This document shows, piece by piece, positions 31,753 to 40,590 of a stretch of 64,000 nt of DNA. Under the pieces are notes generated by a model, which saw nothing but the letters and a program-made list of their open reading frames with translations, was not told the origin of the DNA and made no database searches. The position numbers were made by a program, and so were the translations under genes. Numbering within the stretch: position 1 is the first letter of the stretch; the number at the start of each line of letters is the position of its first letter. Origin of the DNA: ATZT02 sp046048135. Its GTDB lineage: Bacteria > Actinomycetota > Actinomycetes > S36-B12 > UBA5976. The stretch covers positions 62,001 through 126,000 of the forward strand of contig JBJOGR010000050.1 of assembly GCA_046048135.1 (NCBI GenBank). Direction: 5' to 3'.

Positions 31753-32475
31753 ATGGCTTTTGTAACACGCAAGTCAAAACTAGGTTTGGTTTATCGATTT
31801 ATTGTTGTTGTGCTTCGTCCATTATTAGTTTTATTTACCAAACGTGATTATCGCGGAACTGAAAATTTAGCTCAAGATTCAGGAATTATTGTGGCAATGA
31901 ATCATAATTCTTGGTTTGATCCATTTGTAGTTGCACAATTTATGTGGGATAACAACAGGCCTCCAAAGTTTTTAGCAAAATCAGGAATTTTTAGAATTCC
32001 TGTAATTGGCCAGTTAGTTTGGTTAGCTGGACAAATTCCTGTTTATAGAGAATCAAGACATGCAAAAATTGCAGTAAGAGGAGCAATAAAAGCAGTTGAA
32101 AAAGGTGAAGCAGTAGTTCTAAGTCCCGAAGGAACTTTAACTAGAGATCCAAATTTGTGGCCCATGGAAGGTAAAACTGGTGCAGCAAGAATTGCTTTGG
32201 CAACAAAACTTCCTTTGATTCCAGTTGCGCATTGGGGAGCACATTTAGTTTTGGCTCCATATTCTAAAAAATTAAAACTTCTTCCCAGAAAAACCATGAT
32301 GGTAAAAGCTGGACCACCTGTTGATTTATCTGATTTATACGATCAAGAAATAACTGGTGAGATACTAAAAATTGCAACTTCAAGAATTATGGATGCAATT
32401 ACAAAAGAGTTGGCTGATTTAAGAAATGAAACACCACCTGAACAAAGAATGCCTTGGACAAAGGAAAGACCATGA
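31753..32475 (+). CDS. 1-acyl-sn-glycerol-3-phosphate acyltransferase, PlsC family
   Basis: Acylates lysophosphatidic acid in phospholipid synthesis at the inner membrane face. 240 residues. Seen: a hydrophobic N-terminal stretch (LVYRFIVVVLRPLLVLF), the acyltransferase HX4D motif NHNSWFDP (His51, Asp56), GQIPVYRES, and SPEGTLTR (about 124-131). It is followed by gpsA, which makes its glycerol-3-phosphate backbone, with ATGA overlap. This pairing fits a small phospholipid operon. Confidence 0.92.
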   Translation: MAFVTRKSKLGLVYRFIVVVLRPLLVLFTKRDYRGTENLAQDSGIIVAMNHNSWFDPFVVAQFMWDNNRPPKFLAKSGIFRIPVIGQLVWLAGQIPVYRESRHAKIAVRGAIKAVEKGEAVVLSPEGTLTRDPNLWPMEGKTGAARIALATKLPLIPVAHWGAHLVLAPYSKKLKLLPRKTMMVKAGPPVDLSDLYDQEITGEILKIATSRIMDAITKELADLRNETPPEQRMPWTKERP

Positions 32476-33473
32476 GACAAGTTGCGGTGATGGGTGGTGG
32501 AGCTTGGGCAACAGCATGCGCCCAAGTTTTAGCTGATGCGGGAAATGAAGTTTATTTATGGGCAAGAGATGAAAAAGTTGTGCAAGATATAAATGAGAAT
32601 AGACATAATTCTAAATTTCATCCAAATGTCAAATTATCTTCTCGTATTAAAGCAAGCTCAAATGCTGAAGAAGTGCTTAGGAATAAAGAATTAGTATTTT
32701 TTGCTTTACCTGCGCAATCTTTAAGACAAAATTTAGAAAGTTGGAAGGAATTTGTTTCCCCAACAGCAGTTTATGTTTCTTTAATCAAAGGAATAGAAAA
32801 TTCAACAAAGATGAGAATCACTGAAGTAATGATGGATGTATTTGGTTGTTCTGAAAATCGAGTTGCAGCATTAAGTGGGCCAAATTTAGCGGGAGAAATA
32901 ATTCATCGACAACCAACAGCATCAACCATTGCATGTGCAGATGAAGATGTTGCAGCAGATATAGCAAATGCTCTTGCCACAAATTATTTCCGAGTTTTTT
33001 GGACCACTGATGTCATTGGCACTGAATTAGCAGGTGCTATAAAAAACGTAGTCGCAATTGCAAATGGAATAGCTGTAGGACTTGGTCTTGGAGAAAACAC
33101 TCAATCTGCATTAATCACTAGAGGTCTTGCTGAAATGACAAGACTTGGAGTTGCATTGGGTGCAAAAACTGAAACATTTTTAGGTTTAGCAGGAATTGGG
33201 GATTTAATCGCAACAAGTCAATCACCACTTTCTAGAAATAGAACTTTTGGTGAAGCCCTAGGACATGGTGCAACTATTGAACAAGCTCAAGAAAAAGCAC
33301 ATGGAACAGTTGAAGGAGCAAAAAGTTTAGCGCCGCTTTTAGCAATTGCTGCAAAATTTAATTTAGATATGCCAATTGCAGCCCAAGTGTTAAGAGTAAT
33401 CAGAGATGGCGATGATGCTCACGAAGTGATGACTGCCTTACTTGAACAACCTATAACTGCAGAACACGAATAG
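32472..33473 (+). CDS. gpsA: Glycerol-3-phosphate dehydrogenase [NAD(P)+]
   Basis: Makes sn-glycerol-3-phosphate from dihydroxyacetone phosphate. 333 residues from ATG 32472, which overlaps the plsC stop as ATGA; an upstream GTG/ATG-like extension of six residues is less likely because the Rossmann motif VAVMGGGAWATACAQVLADAG should lie at the N-terminus. Further signatures: SLIKGIENSTKMRITEVM, LSGPNLAGEI, and catalytic-Lys region GTELAGAIKNVVAIANG. Confidence 0.95.
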   Translation: MRQVAVMGGGAWATACAQVLADAGNEVYLWARDEKVVQDINENRHNSKFHPNVKLSSRIKASSNAEEVLRNKELVFFALPAQSLRQNLESWKEFVSPTAVYVSLIKGIENSTKMRITEVMMDVFGCSENRVAALSGPNLAGEIIHRQPTASTIACADEDVAADIANALATNYFRVFWTTDVIGTELAGAIKNVVAIANGIAVGLGLGENTQSALITRGLAEMTRLGVALGAKTETFLGLAGIGDLIATSQSPLSRNRTFGEALGHGATIEQAQEKAHGTVEGAKSLAPLLAIAAKFNLDMPIAAQVLRVIRDGDDAHEVMTALLEQPITAEHE

Positions 33474-33485
33474 AATTAAAGTGTT

Positions 33486-34565
33486 ATGGACAAAATAAGA
33501 GTTGGAATTTTATTCGGAGGTAGATCCTCTGAACATGAAATTTCTTGTATTTCGGCAAATTCCATATTGAATGTGATTGATAGAAATAAATACGAAGTAA
33601 TCCCAATTGGTTTAACTAAAGATAATCAATGGGTCATTTTTGAAGATAAAAATCCATTCTTGAAATTAGAAAAAAAGGAATTACCAGAGGTAACAACTAA
33701 AGGTTTACAAGACAACAAAGTAGTAAAAGTTTCTCAATTTCCACCAGAAGAATTAATCTCACTAGATGTAATTTTTCCAGTGCTTCATGGTCCTTATGGC
33801 GAAGATGGAACCATTCAGGGCTTAATTGATATGCATGCCATAGCTTTTGTTGGAGCTGGGGTTTTGGCAAGTGCAATAGGCATGGATAAAGTCACCTCAA
33901 AAGCATTACTAAAAATTACAGAATTTCCAGTAGGCGATTTTGTCTCAGTACTTGATGCTTCATGGAGAAATAATAAAAACGAAATTTTAAATCAAATAAA
34001 AGATATGGGTTTTCCAGTTTTTGTTAAACCAGCACGAGCAGGAAGTTCAGTAGGCATAAGTAAAGTTAAAGATTTTGCCAAACTTGAAGAAGCAATCGAA
34101 GAAGCAAGAAAGTTTGATAAACGTCTAATCGTTGAAAAAAGTATTGAAAATGCTCGAGAAATAGAGTGCTCAGTAATAAGTGGTGAAGGTAAAAAACCAG
34201 CACGGGCAAGTTTGCCGGCAGAAATAATTGTAAAAAAAGATCATGAATTTTACGACTATGAAGCAAAGTATTTAGATGATTCAGCAGAACTAGTTGTGCC
34301 AGCAAAATTAGATAAAAAACTTTTGGATCAAGTCCAAATGCTTGCAACTAGAGTCTTTGATTTGTTGAATTGTGAAGGCTTAGCCAGAGTTGATTTCTTT
34401 ATTACAAAAGACGATCAAGTTTTAGTAAATGAAATAAACACCATGCCTGGATTTACTTCCATTTCTATGTTTCCCAGAATGTGGGAAGCAACAGGTTTAA
34501 AGTATGCAGAATTAGTTGATTATCTAATTAATGAAGCTTTAGAAAGACCTTTGGGTCTTCACTAG
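33486..34565 (+). CDS. ddl: D-alanine--D-alanine ligase
   Basis: Makes the D-Ala-D-Ala dipeptide of peptidoglycan. 359 residues, ATP-grasp fold. Seen: ILFGGRSSEHEISCISANSIL, LHGPYGEDGTIQGLID, GMDKVTSK, FVKPARAGSSVGISKV, the AREIECSVI segment, and VNEINTMPGFTSISMFPRMW with the metal ligands. A possible -10 TAGAAT ends 9 nt before the ATG. Confidence 0.96.
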   Translation: MDKIRVGILFGGRSSEHEISCISANSILNVIDRNKYEVIPIGLTKDNQWVIFEDKNPFLKLEKKELPEVTTKGLQDNKVVKVSQFPPEELISLDVIFPVLHGPYGEDGTIQGLIDMHAIAFVGAGVLASAIGMDKVTSKALLKITEFPVGDFVSVLDASWRNNKNEILNQIKDMGFPVFVKPARAGSSVGISKVKDFAKLEEAIEEARKFDKRLIVEKSIENAREIECSVISGEGKKPARASLPAEIIVKKDHEFYDYEAKYLDDSAELVVPAKLDKKLLDQVQMLATRVFDLLNCEGLARVDFFITKDDQVLVNEINTMPGFTSISMFPRMWEATGLKYAELVDYLINEALERPLGLH

Positions 34566-34568
34566 TTT

Positions 34569-34805
34569 TTACAAATTAACAATCGGGCAAGTAAGTGTTC
34601 TGGTAATTCCTTTAACTGTTTGAACTTTTGTTAGCACAACTTTTGCTAATTGATCCATATCTTTTGCTTCTGCTCGAACAATTACGTCATAAGGACCTGT
34701 GACGTGTTCAGCGTTCATCACACCTTGGATTTCATTTATCGCTTTTGCCACTTCGTTTGATTTTCCGACATCAGTTTGGACAAGAATGTAGGCCTGGACG
34801 CTCAT
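34569..34805 (-). CDS. Stand-alone Lrp/AsnC ligand-binding (RAM) domain protein
   Basis: A 78-residue protein that is only the RAM/ACT-like effector domain of Lrp/AsnC regulators (AYILVQTDVGKSNEVAKAINEIQGVMNAEHVTGPYDVIVRAEAKDMDQL), with no helix-turn-helix. Such stand-alone modules can bind amino acids or pair with full-length Lrp proteins. The position beside ddl and thiL is conserved in Actinobacteria. It is convergent with ddl (3-bp gap) and divergent from thiL. Confidence 0.85.
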   Translation of the reverse strand: MSVQAYILVQTDVGKSNEVAKAINEIQGVMNAEHVTGPYDVIVRAEAKDMDQLAKVVLTKVQTVKGITRTLTCPIVNL

Positions 34806-34880
34806 TTATTCAACTTTCTTTAAAGTGTTTAAGGACTTAACATACATTTAAGTTGGATAATTGAAAAGAGGTGAATCTAG

Positions 34881-35843
34881 ATGAGTGATGAAACAATTGC
34901 CCAAATTGGCGAATTTGGCTTTGTTGAGTTATTAAAGTCTCGTCTTGCTCCTGCCTCCCAAGTGCTTCTAGGTTTGGGCGATGATGCCGCAATTGTTCGT
35001 TTAGATAACAACCAAGTTGTTGCTTCAACAGACATGTTGGTTGAAGGAATGCATTTCAAAACAGAATGGTCAAGTGCCAGAGATATTGGGCATCGTGCAG
35101 CTGCTGCTAATTTGGCAGATTTAATTGCCACAGGTGCAACTCCAACTGCACTTTTAATTGGTTTAGCAATTCCTGCAAACACGAAAGTTAATTGGTTACT
35201 TGAATTAGTAGATGGAATTTGTGAAGAAGCAGCTTTAGTAAATGCTGCGGTTGTTGGAGGAGATACAACCAAATCTGAAAAATTAATAATTTCTATAACT
35301 GCATTAGGAAATATTAATGATTCTGGTTTATCGCAAGCACCACTTAAAAGAAGTGGAGCTCAACCTGGAAATTTAGTAATAATGTCAGGCCGACTTGGCT
35401 GGGCAGAAGCAGGATTAAATGCGTTAAGAAAAGGATTTAAATCACCAAAAGTAGTTTGTGATGCACATCGAAGACCTAAGATTAATTATTTTGCTGGAAT
35501 GATTGCCAAGGATTTTGTGTCATCCATGATTGATGTTTCTGATGGCTTAATTCAAGATTTAGGACATATTGCAAAAGCTTCTGAAGTTCATATTGATTTA
35601 AAAACTACAAGTTTAATTCCTGAACAAGAAATACTTGATGTGGCAGCAGCATTAAATGTTGATCCCATGATTTGGGTGATGACTGGGGGAGATGATCATG
35701 CATTTGTGGCAACACTGCCACGATCTAGACAAATACCAGATGGATTTAAAGTTATTGGAGAAGTTTTTGAAGGTAAACCAGAAGTAACAATTGATGGTAA
35801 ACACTTCTTAGGCCCAAAAGGCCACGATCATTTTAAATATTAA
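34881..35843 (+). CDS. thiL: Thiamine-monophosphate kinase
   Basis: Phosphorylates thiamine monophosphate to the active thiamine diphosphate, the cofactor of IlvB in this window. 320 residues. Seen: GLGDDAAIV, ASTDMLVEGMHFKTEWSSARDIGHRAAAANLADLIATGA, VVGGDTT, and VMTGGDDHAFVATLP. AGAGGTGA lies 8 nt before the ATG. Its stop abuts the convergent rpmB stop. A 6-bp inverted repeat ACTTAA-N7-TTAAGT (34835-34853) is upstream; no thiamine riboswitch is seen. Confidence 0.94.
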   Translation: MSDETIAQIGEFGFVELLKSRLAPASQVLLGLGDDAAIVRLDNNQVVASTDMLVEGMHFKTEWSSARDIGHRAAAANLADLIATGATPTALLIGLAIPANTKVNWLLELVDGICEEAALVNAAVVGGDTTKSEKLIISITALGNINDSGLSQAPLKRSGAQPGNLVIMSGRLGWAEAGLNALRKGFKSPKVVCDAHRRPKINYFAGMIAKDFVSSMIDVSDGLIQDLGHIAKASEVHIDLKTTSLIPEQEILDVAAALNVDPMIWVMTGGDDHAFVATLPRSRQIPDGFKVIGEVFEGKPEVTIDGKHFLGPKGHDHFKY

Positions 35844-36029
35844 TTAACGAGAAACTTTTCCTGCACGAAGGCAAGAAGTACAAACATTAACGTGTTTTGG
35901 AGTGCCTTTAATTAAAGCTTTAACTCTTTGAATGTTTGGATTAAAACGTCTTTTAGTTTTGATATTAGAGTGTGAAACTTTATGACCAAATCCTGGACCT
36001 TTGCCGCAGACATCACATTTAGCAGCCAT
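35844..36029 (-). CDS. rpmB: 50S ribosomal protein L28
   Basis: 61 residues starting MAAKCDVCGKGPGFGHKVSHSN, with the paired CXXC sets (CDVC, CTSC) of a zinc-binding L28. I chose ATG 36029-36027 over a GTG 12 nt upstream because that GTG overlaps the AGGAG ribosome site and L28 proteins begin at MAA. Convergent with thiL, no gap. Confidence 0.95.
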   Translation of the reverse strand: MAAKCDVCGKGPGFGHKVSHSNIKTKRRFNPNIQRVKALIKGTPKHVNVCTSCLRAGKVSR

Positions 36030-36149
36030 TAGTTTTTTCACTCCTATTAATTAATTATTTTCTTACTATTTATTTAACCTTGAAAAAGCCTATCTAAGGC
36101 ATTGAATGCACCTAGAAACCACCCACTGACTCTAGGCTAAGAACTAACA

Positions 36150-38354
36150 ATGGTCTCACTAAAAACCTCGCTGGTTGATGTCATGGGCGGAAAATCAGCA
36201 AAACTTTTGTCCACAGCATTTGGTTATGAATCTGTGGAAGATTTGATTCGCCACTATCCAAGAAAATATGCCAAACGGGGAGAACTAACAGATTTAAAAT
36301 CTTTAAAAATTGGTGAGCATGCCACAGTTTTAGCAGAAATTGCCAGCGTTAAAGAAGTTCCAATGAAGGGCAAAAGAACAACCAGATTAGAAGTTGTTGT
36401 AACAGATGGTCGAAGAACAATTGATTTAGCTTTTTTTGCTATGGCAAGTATGCATAAGAAAAGATTAATACCAGGAATTCAAGGATTGTTTGCAGGAAAA
36501 GTTCAAGAATATAAAGGTAGGAAACAATTAATTCATCCTGAATATATTTTGACTGCTCAACAAGGTGAAGAAACAGATCCTGATGTTATTGAAATGTTTG
36601 CCAAGGCTTTAATTCCGGTTTATCCCGCAAGTGCCAATGTGCCAAGTTGGAGGACTAGTAAAGCAATCAAATTTGTCTTAAATCAACTTGAACTGAAACC
36701 AGAAGATGATGTAGTACCAAAAGAGATTCAAGAAAATTTAGATTTGATCACATTTAAAGATGCAATTTATTCAATCCATGAACCTGAAACCCTAGATCAG
36801 GTTTCCAAAGCCTTAGAAAGACTAAAATTTGATGAAGCTTTTGTTTTACAAACTGTATTAATGCAGAGAAAAGCAAAAGATTCACTTCTTCCAGCAACTG
36901 CAAGAAAAGCAAAAAAAGATGGCATCTTAGATAAATTTGATGCAAAACTCCCCTTTGAACTAACTCAAGGTCAAATTGAAATTGGGGAATTACTTTTTAA
37001 AGAAATTAATCAAACTCACCCCATGCATCGATTACTTCAAGGCGATGTTGGTAGTGGAAAAACCATTGTGGCACTTCGAGCCATGCTTGCTGTAGTTGAT
37101 GCAGGAGGCCAAGCCGCATTACTTGCACCCACTGAAGTTTTAGCTGGACAACATTTTCGAACGATAAAAAAATTACTTGGAGATTTAGCAACAAAGGGTG
37201 AATTAGGTGGAAACCAAGATGGAACAAAAATCGAATTACTAACTGGATCTGTCACAGGATCAAATAGAAATCAAGTATTAGCCAGTATTAAAAATGGTGA
37301 TGCAGGAATTGTGGTGGGAACACATGCCTTAATTCAAGAAGGAGTTTTGTTTAAAGATTTAGCACTTGTAGTAGTTGATGAGCAACATCGTTTTGGTGTT
37401 GAACAACGAGCAGCTTTGGCACAAAAATCACCTGGAGATAAAAGACCACACGTATTAGTAATGACTGCAACACCAATTCCTAGAACTGTTGCAATGACTG
37501 TGTTTGGAGATTTAGATATCTGCTCTTTAGAAGAATTGCCAAAAGGAAGAAGTCCAATTACAACTCATGTGGTTTATTCATTAGAAAAACCAGCGCATCT
37601 AGAAAGAGCTTGGCAAAGAGCAGTTGAAGAAGTTAAAAATGGTCATCAGGTTTATATAGTTTGTCCCCGAATTGGTGGTGAAGTTGGAGAAGAAGACACA
37701 AATATAAATAGTGAAGAAGAAAAACGTCCACCATTAGCTGTTTTAGAAGTTGCTCCTATGTTAAGTGGTGGACCATTAAAAGATGTAAGAGTTGGAATAT
37801 TGCACGGACGAATGTCAAGTGAAGAAAAAGATGACATCATGAGACGTTTCAATTTAGGACCAAAAGATAAAGAAGGATTAGATGTTTTAGTTTCAACCAC
37901 AGTTATTGAAGTTGGAGTAGATGTCCCAAATGCCACGATGATGATAATTCTTGATGCTGATCGATTTGGGGTAAGTCAACTTCACCAATTAAGAGGAAGA
38001 ATTGGCAGAGGTAATAATCCAGGTCTTTGTATTTTTGTTACAGAAAGTCCAGAAGATTCACTTGCTCGCGATCGTCTCAATGCTGTAGCAGCAACCACAA
38101 ATGGATTTGAGTTATCTCAATTAGATCTAGAAATAAGGCGAGAAGGAAATGTTTTAGGTTCAAGACAATCAGGTAAAAAGTCATCTCTGAAATTACTGCA
38201 AGTTGTAAAAGACATCGAAATTGTTGAAAAAGCAAGAGATGCTTGTAAGAAACTAATTGATCAAGATATGACTTTAAATAATGCTCCTGCATTACAAAAA
38301 GCTGTCTTAGATATTGAAAAAGAAGCAGAAACAGAGTTTTTGGAGAAAAATTAA
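36150..38354 (+). CDS. recG: ATP-dependent DNA helicase RecG
   Basis: Branch-migration helicase acting on stalled forks. 734 residues. Seen: N-terminal wedge/OB domain (TDLKSLKIGEHATVLAEI, about 50-150), helicase motif I GDVGSGKTIVALRAM, motif II DEQHRFGVEQR, motif III TATPIPRT, motif VI QLHQLRGRIGRG and the TRG region after it. A short charged insert is seen near EVGEEDTNINSEEEKRP. The TAGGCT hexamer ends 11 nt before the ATG. rsmD abuts directly. Confidence 0.96.
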   Translation: MVSLKTSLVDVMGGKSAKLLSTAFGYESVEDLIRHYPRKYAKRGELTDLKSLKIGEHATVLAEIASVKEVPMKGKRTTRLEVVVTDGRRTIDLAFFAMASMHKKRLIPGIQGLFAGKVQEYKGRKQLIHPEYILTAQQGEETDPDVIEMFAKALIPVYPASANVPSWRTSKAIKFVLNQLELKPEDDVVPKEIQENLDLITFKDAIYSIHEPETLDQVSKALERLKFDEAFVLQTVLMQRKAKDSLLPATARKAKKDGILDKFDAKLPFELTQGQIEIGELLFKEINQTHPMHRLLQGDVGSGKTIVALRAMLAVVDAGGQAALLAPTEVLAGQHFRTIKKLLGDLATKGELGGNQDGTKIELLTGSVTGSNRNQVLASIKNGDAGIVVGTHALIQEGVLFKDLALVVVDEQHRFGVEQRAALAQKSPGDKRPHVLVMTATPIPRTVAMTVFGDLDICSLEELPKGRSPITTHVVYSLEKPAHLERAWQRAVEEVKNGHQVYIVCPRIGGEVGEEDTNINSEEEKRPPLAVLEVAPMLSGGPLKDVRVGILHGRMSSEEKDDIMRRFNLGPKDKEGLDVLVSTTVIEVGVDVPNATMMIILDADRFGVSQLHQLRGRIGRGNNPGLCIFVTESPEDSLARDRLNAVAATTNGFELSQLDLEIRREGNVLGSRQSGKKSSLKLLQVVKDIEIVEKARDACKKLIDQDMTLNNAPALQKAVLDIEKEAETEFLEKN

Positions 38355-38924
38355 ATGACCAGAATTATTGCCGGTGAATTTAGAGGCAGAAGAATCAAAG
38401 TACCTGAATCTGGCACAAGGCCAACTGCTGATCGAGTTAGAGAAGCAATTTTTTCATCCCTTGTTTCATTAGATGCCATCCAGGATTTAAATGTCTTAGA
38501 TCTTTATGCAGGAAGTGGAGCTTTAGGAATTGAAGCAATATCTAGAGGAGCAAAAAAAGCATTATTTGTTGATTTCAACAAATCAGCTTGTCAAACTATT
38601 TCTTCTAATTTAAAAGAATTAGAAATACAGGCAAATGTTAGTGAAGTAAAAGTTGAAACTCTTTTAAATACACCTCCGGCTCATAAATTTAATGCTCCAT
38701 TTCATTTAATTTTTCTTGATCCGCCCTATGACTATTCATTGGATGATATTTCAAAAGTCCTTGAATTAGGTTTAAAAAATTCTTGGTTTTCAAGTGATGC
38801 CATATTGGTGGTAGAAACAAGTAAAGCGTTAAAAGAGTTCGTTTGGCCAGATGGCTTCGAAAGTTTGAGAGATAAATCTTATGGCGATACAACTGTTTGG
38901 TACGGTCAAGTATGCAAAAAGTAG
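38355..38924 (+). CDS. rsmD: 16S rRNA (guanine(966)-N(2))-methyltransferase
   Basis: SAM-dependent methylation of G966 in 16S rRNA. 189 residues. Seen: RIIAGEFRGRRIKVPESGTRPTADRVREAIF, SAM motif VLDLYAGSGALGIEAISRGA, and the catalytic FLDPPYDY. ATG directly follows recG; coaD starts inside its 3' end, as in many bacteria. Confidence 0.95.
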   Translation: MTRIIAGEFRGRRIKVPESGTRPTADRVREAIFSSLVSLDAIQDLNVLDLYAGSGALGIEAISRGAKKALFVDFNKSACQTISSNLKELEIQANVSEVKVETLLNTPPAHKFNAPFHLIFLDPPYDYSLDDISKVLELGLKNSWFSSDAILVVETSKALKEFVWPDGFESLRDKSYGDTTVWYGQVCKK

Positions 38925-39388
38925 TTTGCCCAGGTTCATTTGATCCAGTAACTAACGGCCATATCGACGTTTTCAAAAGAGCTGCTGATTTAGCCCAAGA
39001 AGTAGTAGTCGCAGTTTTGGTGAATCATTCAAAGCATGGCTTATTTTCAATTGAAGAAAGAGTTGAATTAATTAAAGACTCTGTAAAGCACTTAAATAAT
39101 GTCTCTGTGGCAACTTTTGATGGACTCTTAGTGGATTTTTGTAAAGAAAATGGTGTGACAGCAATTGTTAAGGGACTTCGAGCCGTTAGTGATTTTGACT
39201 ATGAATTGCAAATGTCTCAAATGAATTATCAATTAGGAGAAATTGAAACTCTATTTGTTGCAACAAATCCTTTATATTCTTTCCTTTCATCTAGTTTGGT
39301 AAGAGAAGTAGCAAGACATGGGGGAGATATTGCAAATCTAGTTTCTTCTAAAGTTCAAGAAGAATTGAGAAAGAAGTATAAAAAATAA
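38912..39388 (+). CDS. coaD: Phosphopantetheine adenylyltransferase
   Basis: Penultimate step of coenzyme A synthesis. 158 residues from ATG 38912, chosen because CoaD proteins begin just before VVCPGSFDPVTNGHIDV, the nucleotidyltransferase TXGH motif. A later motif SSSLVREVARHGGD is also typical. It overlaps rsmD by 13 bp. Confidence 0.95.
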   Translation: MQKVVCPGSFDPVTNGHIDVFKRAADLAQEVVVAVLVNHSKHGLFSIEERVELIKDSVKHLNNVSVATFDGLLVDFCKENGVTAIVKGLRAVSDFDYELQMSQMNYQLGEIETLFVATNPLYSFLSSSLVREVARHGGDIANLVSSKVQEELRKKYKK

Positions 39389-39853
39389 ATGGAATCCTTG
39401 GAAATAATTGAAAGAATATTAAACGAAATTAAAGAAGCAAGATCTGTTCCTTTGTCTCGGGATGGAGCTTTAGTTAATAGGCAAGAAATGACCAATTTGT
39501 TGAATGAACTAAAAGCAAAACTGCCACCAGATATCTTGCATGCACAACATCTATTGGAAAATAAAGAAGCGGTAATGAATGAAGGAAGACTTGCAGGGCA
39601 AGCAATAATTGATGAAGCAAAGCATGAAGCAAACAGACTTATTTCTCAAACTGAAATTGTGCAAGAAGCAAATTTAAGGGCACAAGATATTTTGAAGCAA
39701 GTAGATGAAGAATTATCAAAAATGAGACTTGAAACTGATCAATATATTGATGCAAGGCTTGCAAATTTTGAAGCTTCTTTGCAAAAAACAATTCAAGTTG
39801 TAAGAAAAGGTAGAGAAAAAATTAGCAATAATTATCCCCAAGATTTGAGATAG
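39389..39853 (+). CDS. SepIVA-like coiled-coil cell-division protein
   Basis: 154 residues, almost wholly helical and charged: an N-terminal helix (ESLEIIERILNEIKEARSVPLSRDGALVNRQEMTNLLNELK) then a coiled coil (NEGRLAGQAIIDEAKHEANRLISQTEIVQEANLRAQDILKQVDEEL). No membrane segment. Position just before the DUF177-rpmF-rnc-mutM-smc run equals that of the DivIVA-domain septation factor SepIVA in Mycobacterium (MSMEG_2416). Septum or envelope-elongation function is inferred from this synteny and shape. coaD abuts it upstream. Confidence 0.75.
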   Translation: MESLEIIERILNEIKEARSVPLSRDGALVNRQEMTNLLNELKAKLPPDILHAQHLLENKEAVMNEGRLAGQAIIDEAKHEANRLISQTEIVQEANLRAQDILKQVDEELSKMRLETDQYIDARLANFEASLQKTIQVVRKGREKISNNYPQDLR

Positions 39854-39856
39854 ACA

Positions 39857-40396
39857 ATGAAGAAATTGGATCCAAGAGATCCACTAGTTCTTGATGTGCA
39901 TGAATTACCAAGAAGAGCTGGTGAATCAAAGAAAATAAATCTAAAACTAAATTTGCCAAATTCTTTAAGTAATGGTCCGGTAGTCATTGAAAAAGATCAT
40001 GAAGTAGAACTTGATTTACTGCTAGAAGCAGTAGTGGAAGGTGTATTAGTCACAGGCAATATAAATTTAGAATTTGATGCCGAATGTTCAAGGTGTTTAG
40101 ATCCAATCCATTACAAAATCAGTCCATTTATTACCGAGCTTTATTTATATGACGACAAAGAATTGAATGAAAACGAAGAAGATGAGGTTAGACAATTGCA
40201 AGGTGATTTGCTAAATCTTGAGCCTGCCCTCATAGATGCGGTGGTACTTGAATTACCAACTCGACCTCTTTGCAAAGATGATTGTCTTGGACTTTGTGCC
40301 CAGTGTGGAATTCGTCTCGATGAGAATCCAGAACACAAGCATGAAATAATAGATCCGCGATGGTCGATACTGTCGCAGTTAAAGAAAGAGATGTAA
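39857..40396 (+). CDS. YceD/DUF177 family protein
   Basis: 179 residues. YceD proteins are found beside rpmF and are linked to 23S rRNA or ribosome assembly; the exact role is not settled. Seen: the CSRCLDPI motif near residue 76, an acidic stretch (NENEEDEVRQLQGD), LPTRPLCKDDCLGLCAQCGIRLDE and WSILSQLKK. Four downstream cysteines could bind zinc. rpmF follows after 6 bp. Confidence 0.9.
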   Translation: MKKLDPRDPLVLDVHELPRRAGESKKINLKLNLPNSLSNGPVVIEKDHEVELDLLLEAVVEGVLVTGNINLEFDAECSRCLDPIHYKISPFITELYLYDDKELNENEEDEVRQLQGDLLNLEPALIDAVVLELPTRPLCKDDCLGLCAQCGIRLDENPEHKHEIIDPRWSILSQLKKEM

Positions 40397-40402
40397 ACCA
40401 AA

Positions 40403-40576
40403 GTGCCAGTACCAAAGCGAAAAATGTCACGTGCCAATACACGTCATCGCCGTTCCCAATGGAAAGCAACTGCTCCAACTTTAGTTTTATGTGATCGTTG
40501 CAGAACTGAAAAAGTTCCACACAGAGCTTGTCCAAACTGTGGAACATATGCAAAACGTCAAGTTACAAATCCATAA
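40403..40576 (+). CDS. rpmF: 50S ribosomal protein L32
   Basis: 57 residues with a GTG start at 40403: VPVPKRKMSRANTRHRRSQW, then LCDRCRTEKVPHRACPNCGTY with the four zinc cysteines (CDRC, CPNC). Family-typical length and start. Sits between DUF177 and rnc, as in most Actinobacteria. Confidence 0.95.
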   Translation: MPVPKRKMSRANTRHRRSQWKATAPTLVLCDRCRTEKVPHRACPNCGTYAKRQVTNP

Positions 40577-40590
40577 ATAAGTAAGTTGTG

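Noticed and set aside
36030..36041. Longer L28 start at GTG 36041
   Set aside because: That GTG is part of the AGGAGTG ribosome site of the ATG at 36029, and the extra MKKL is not in the family.
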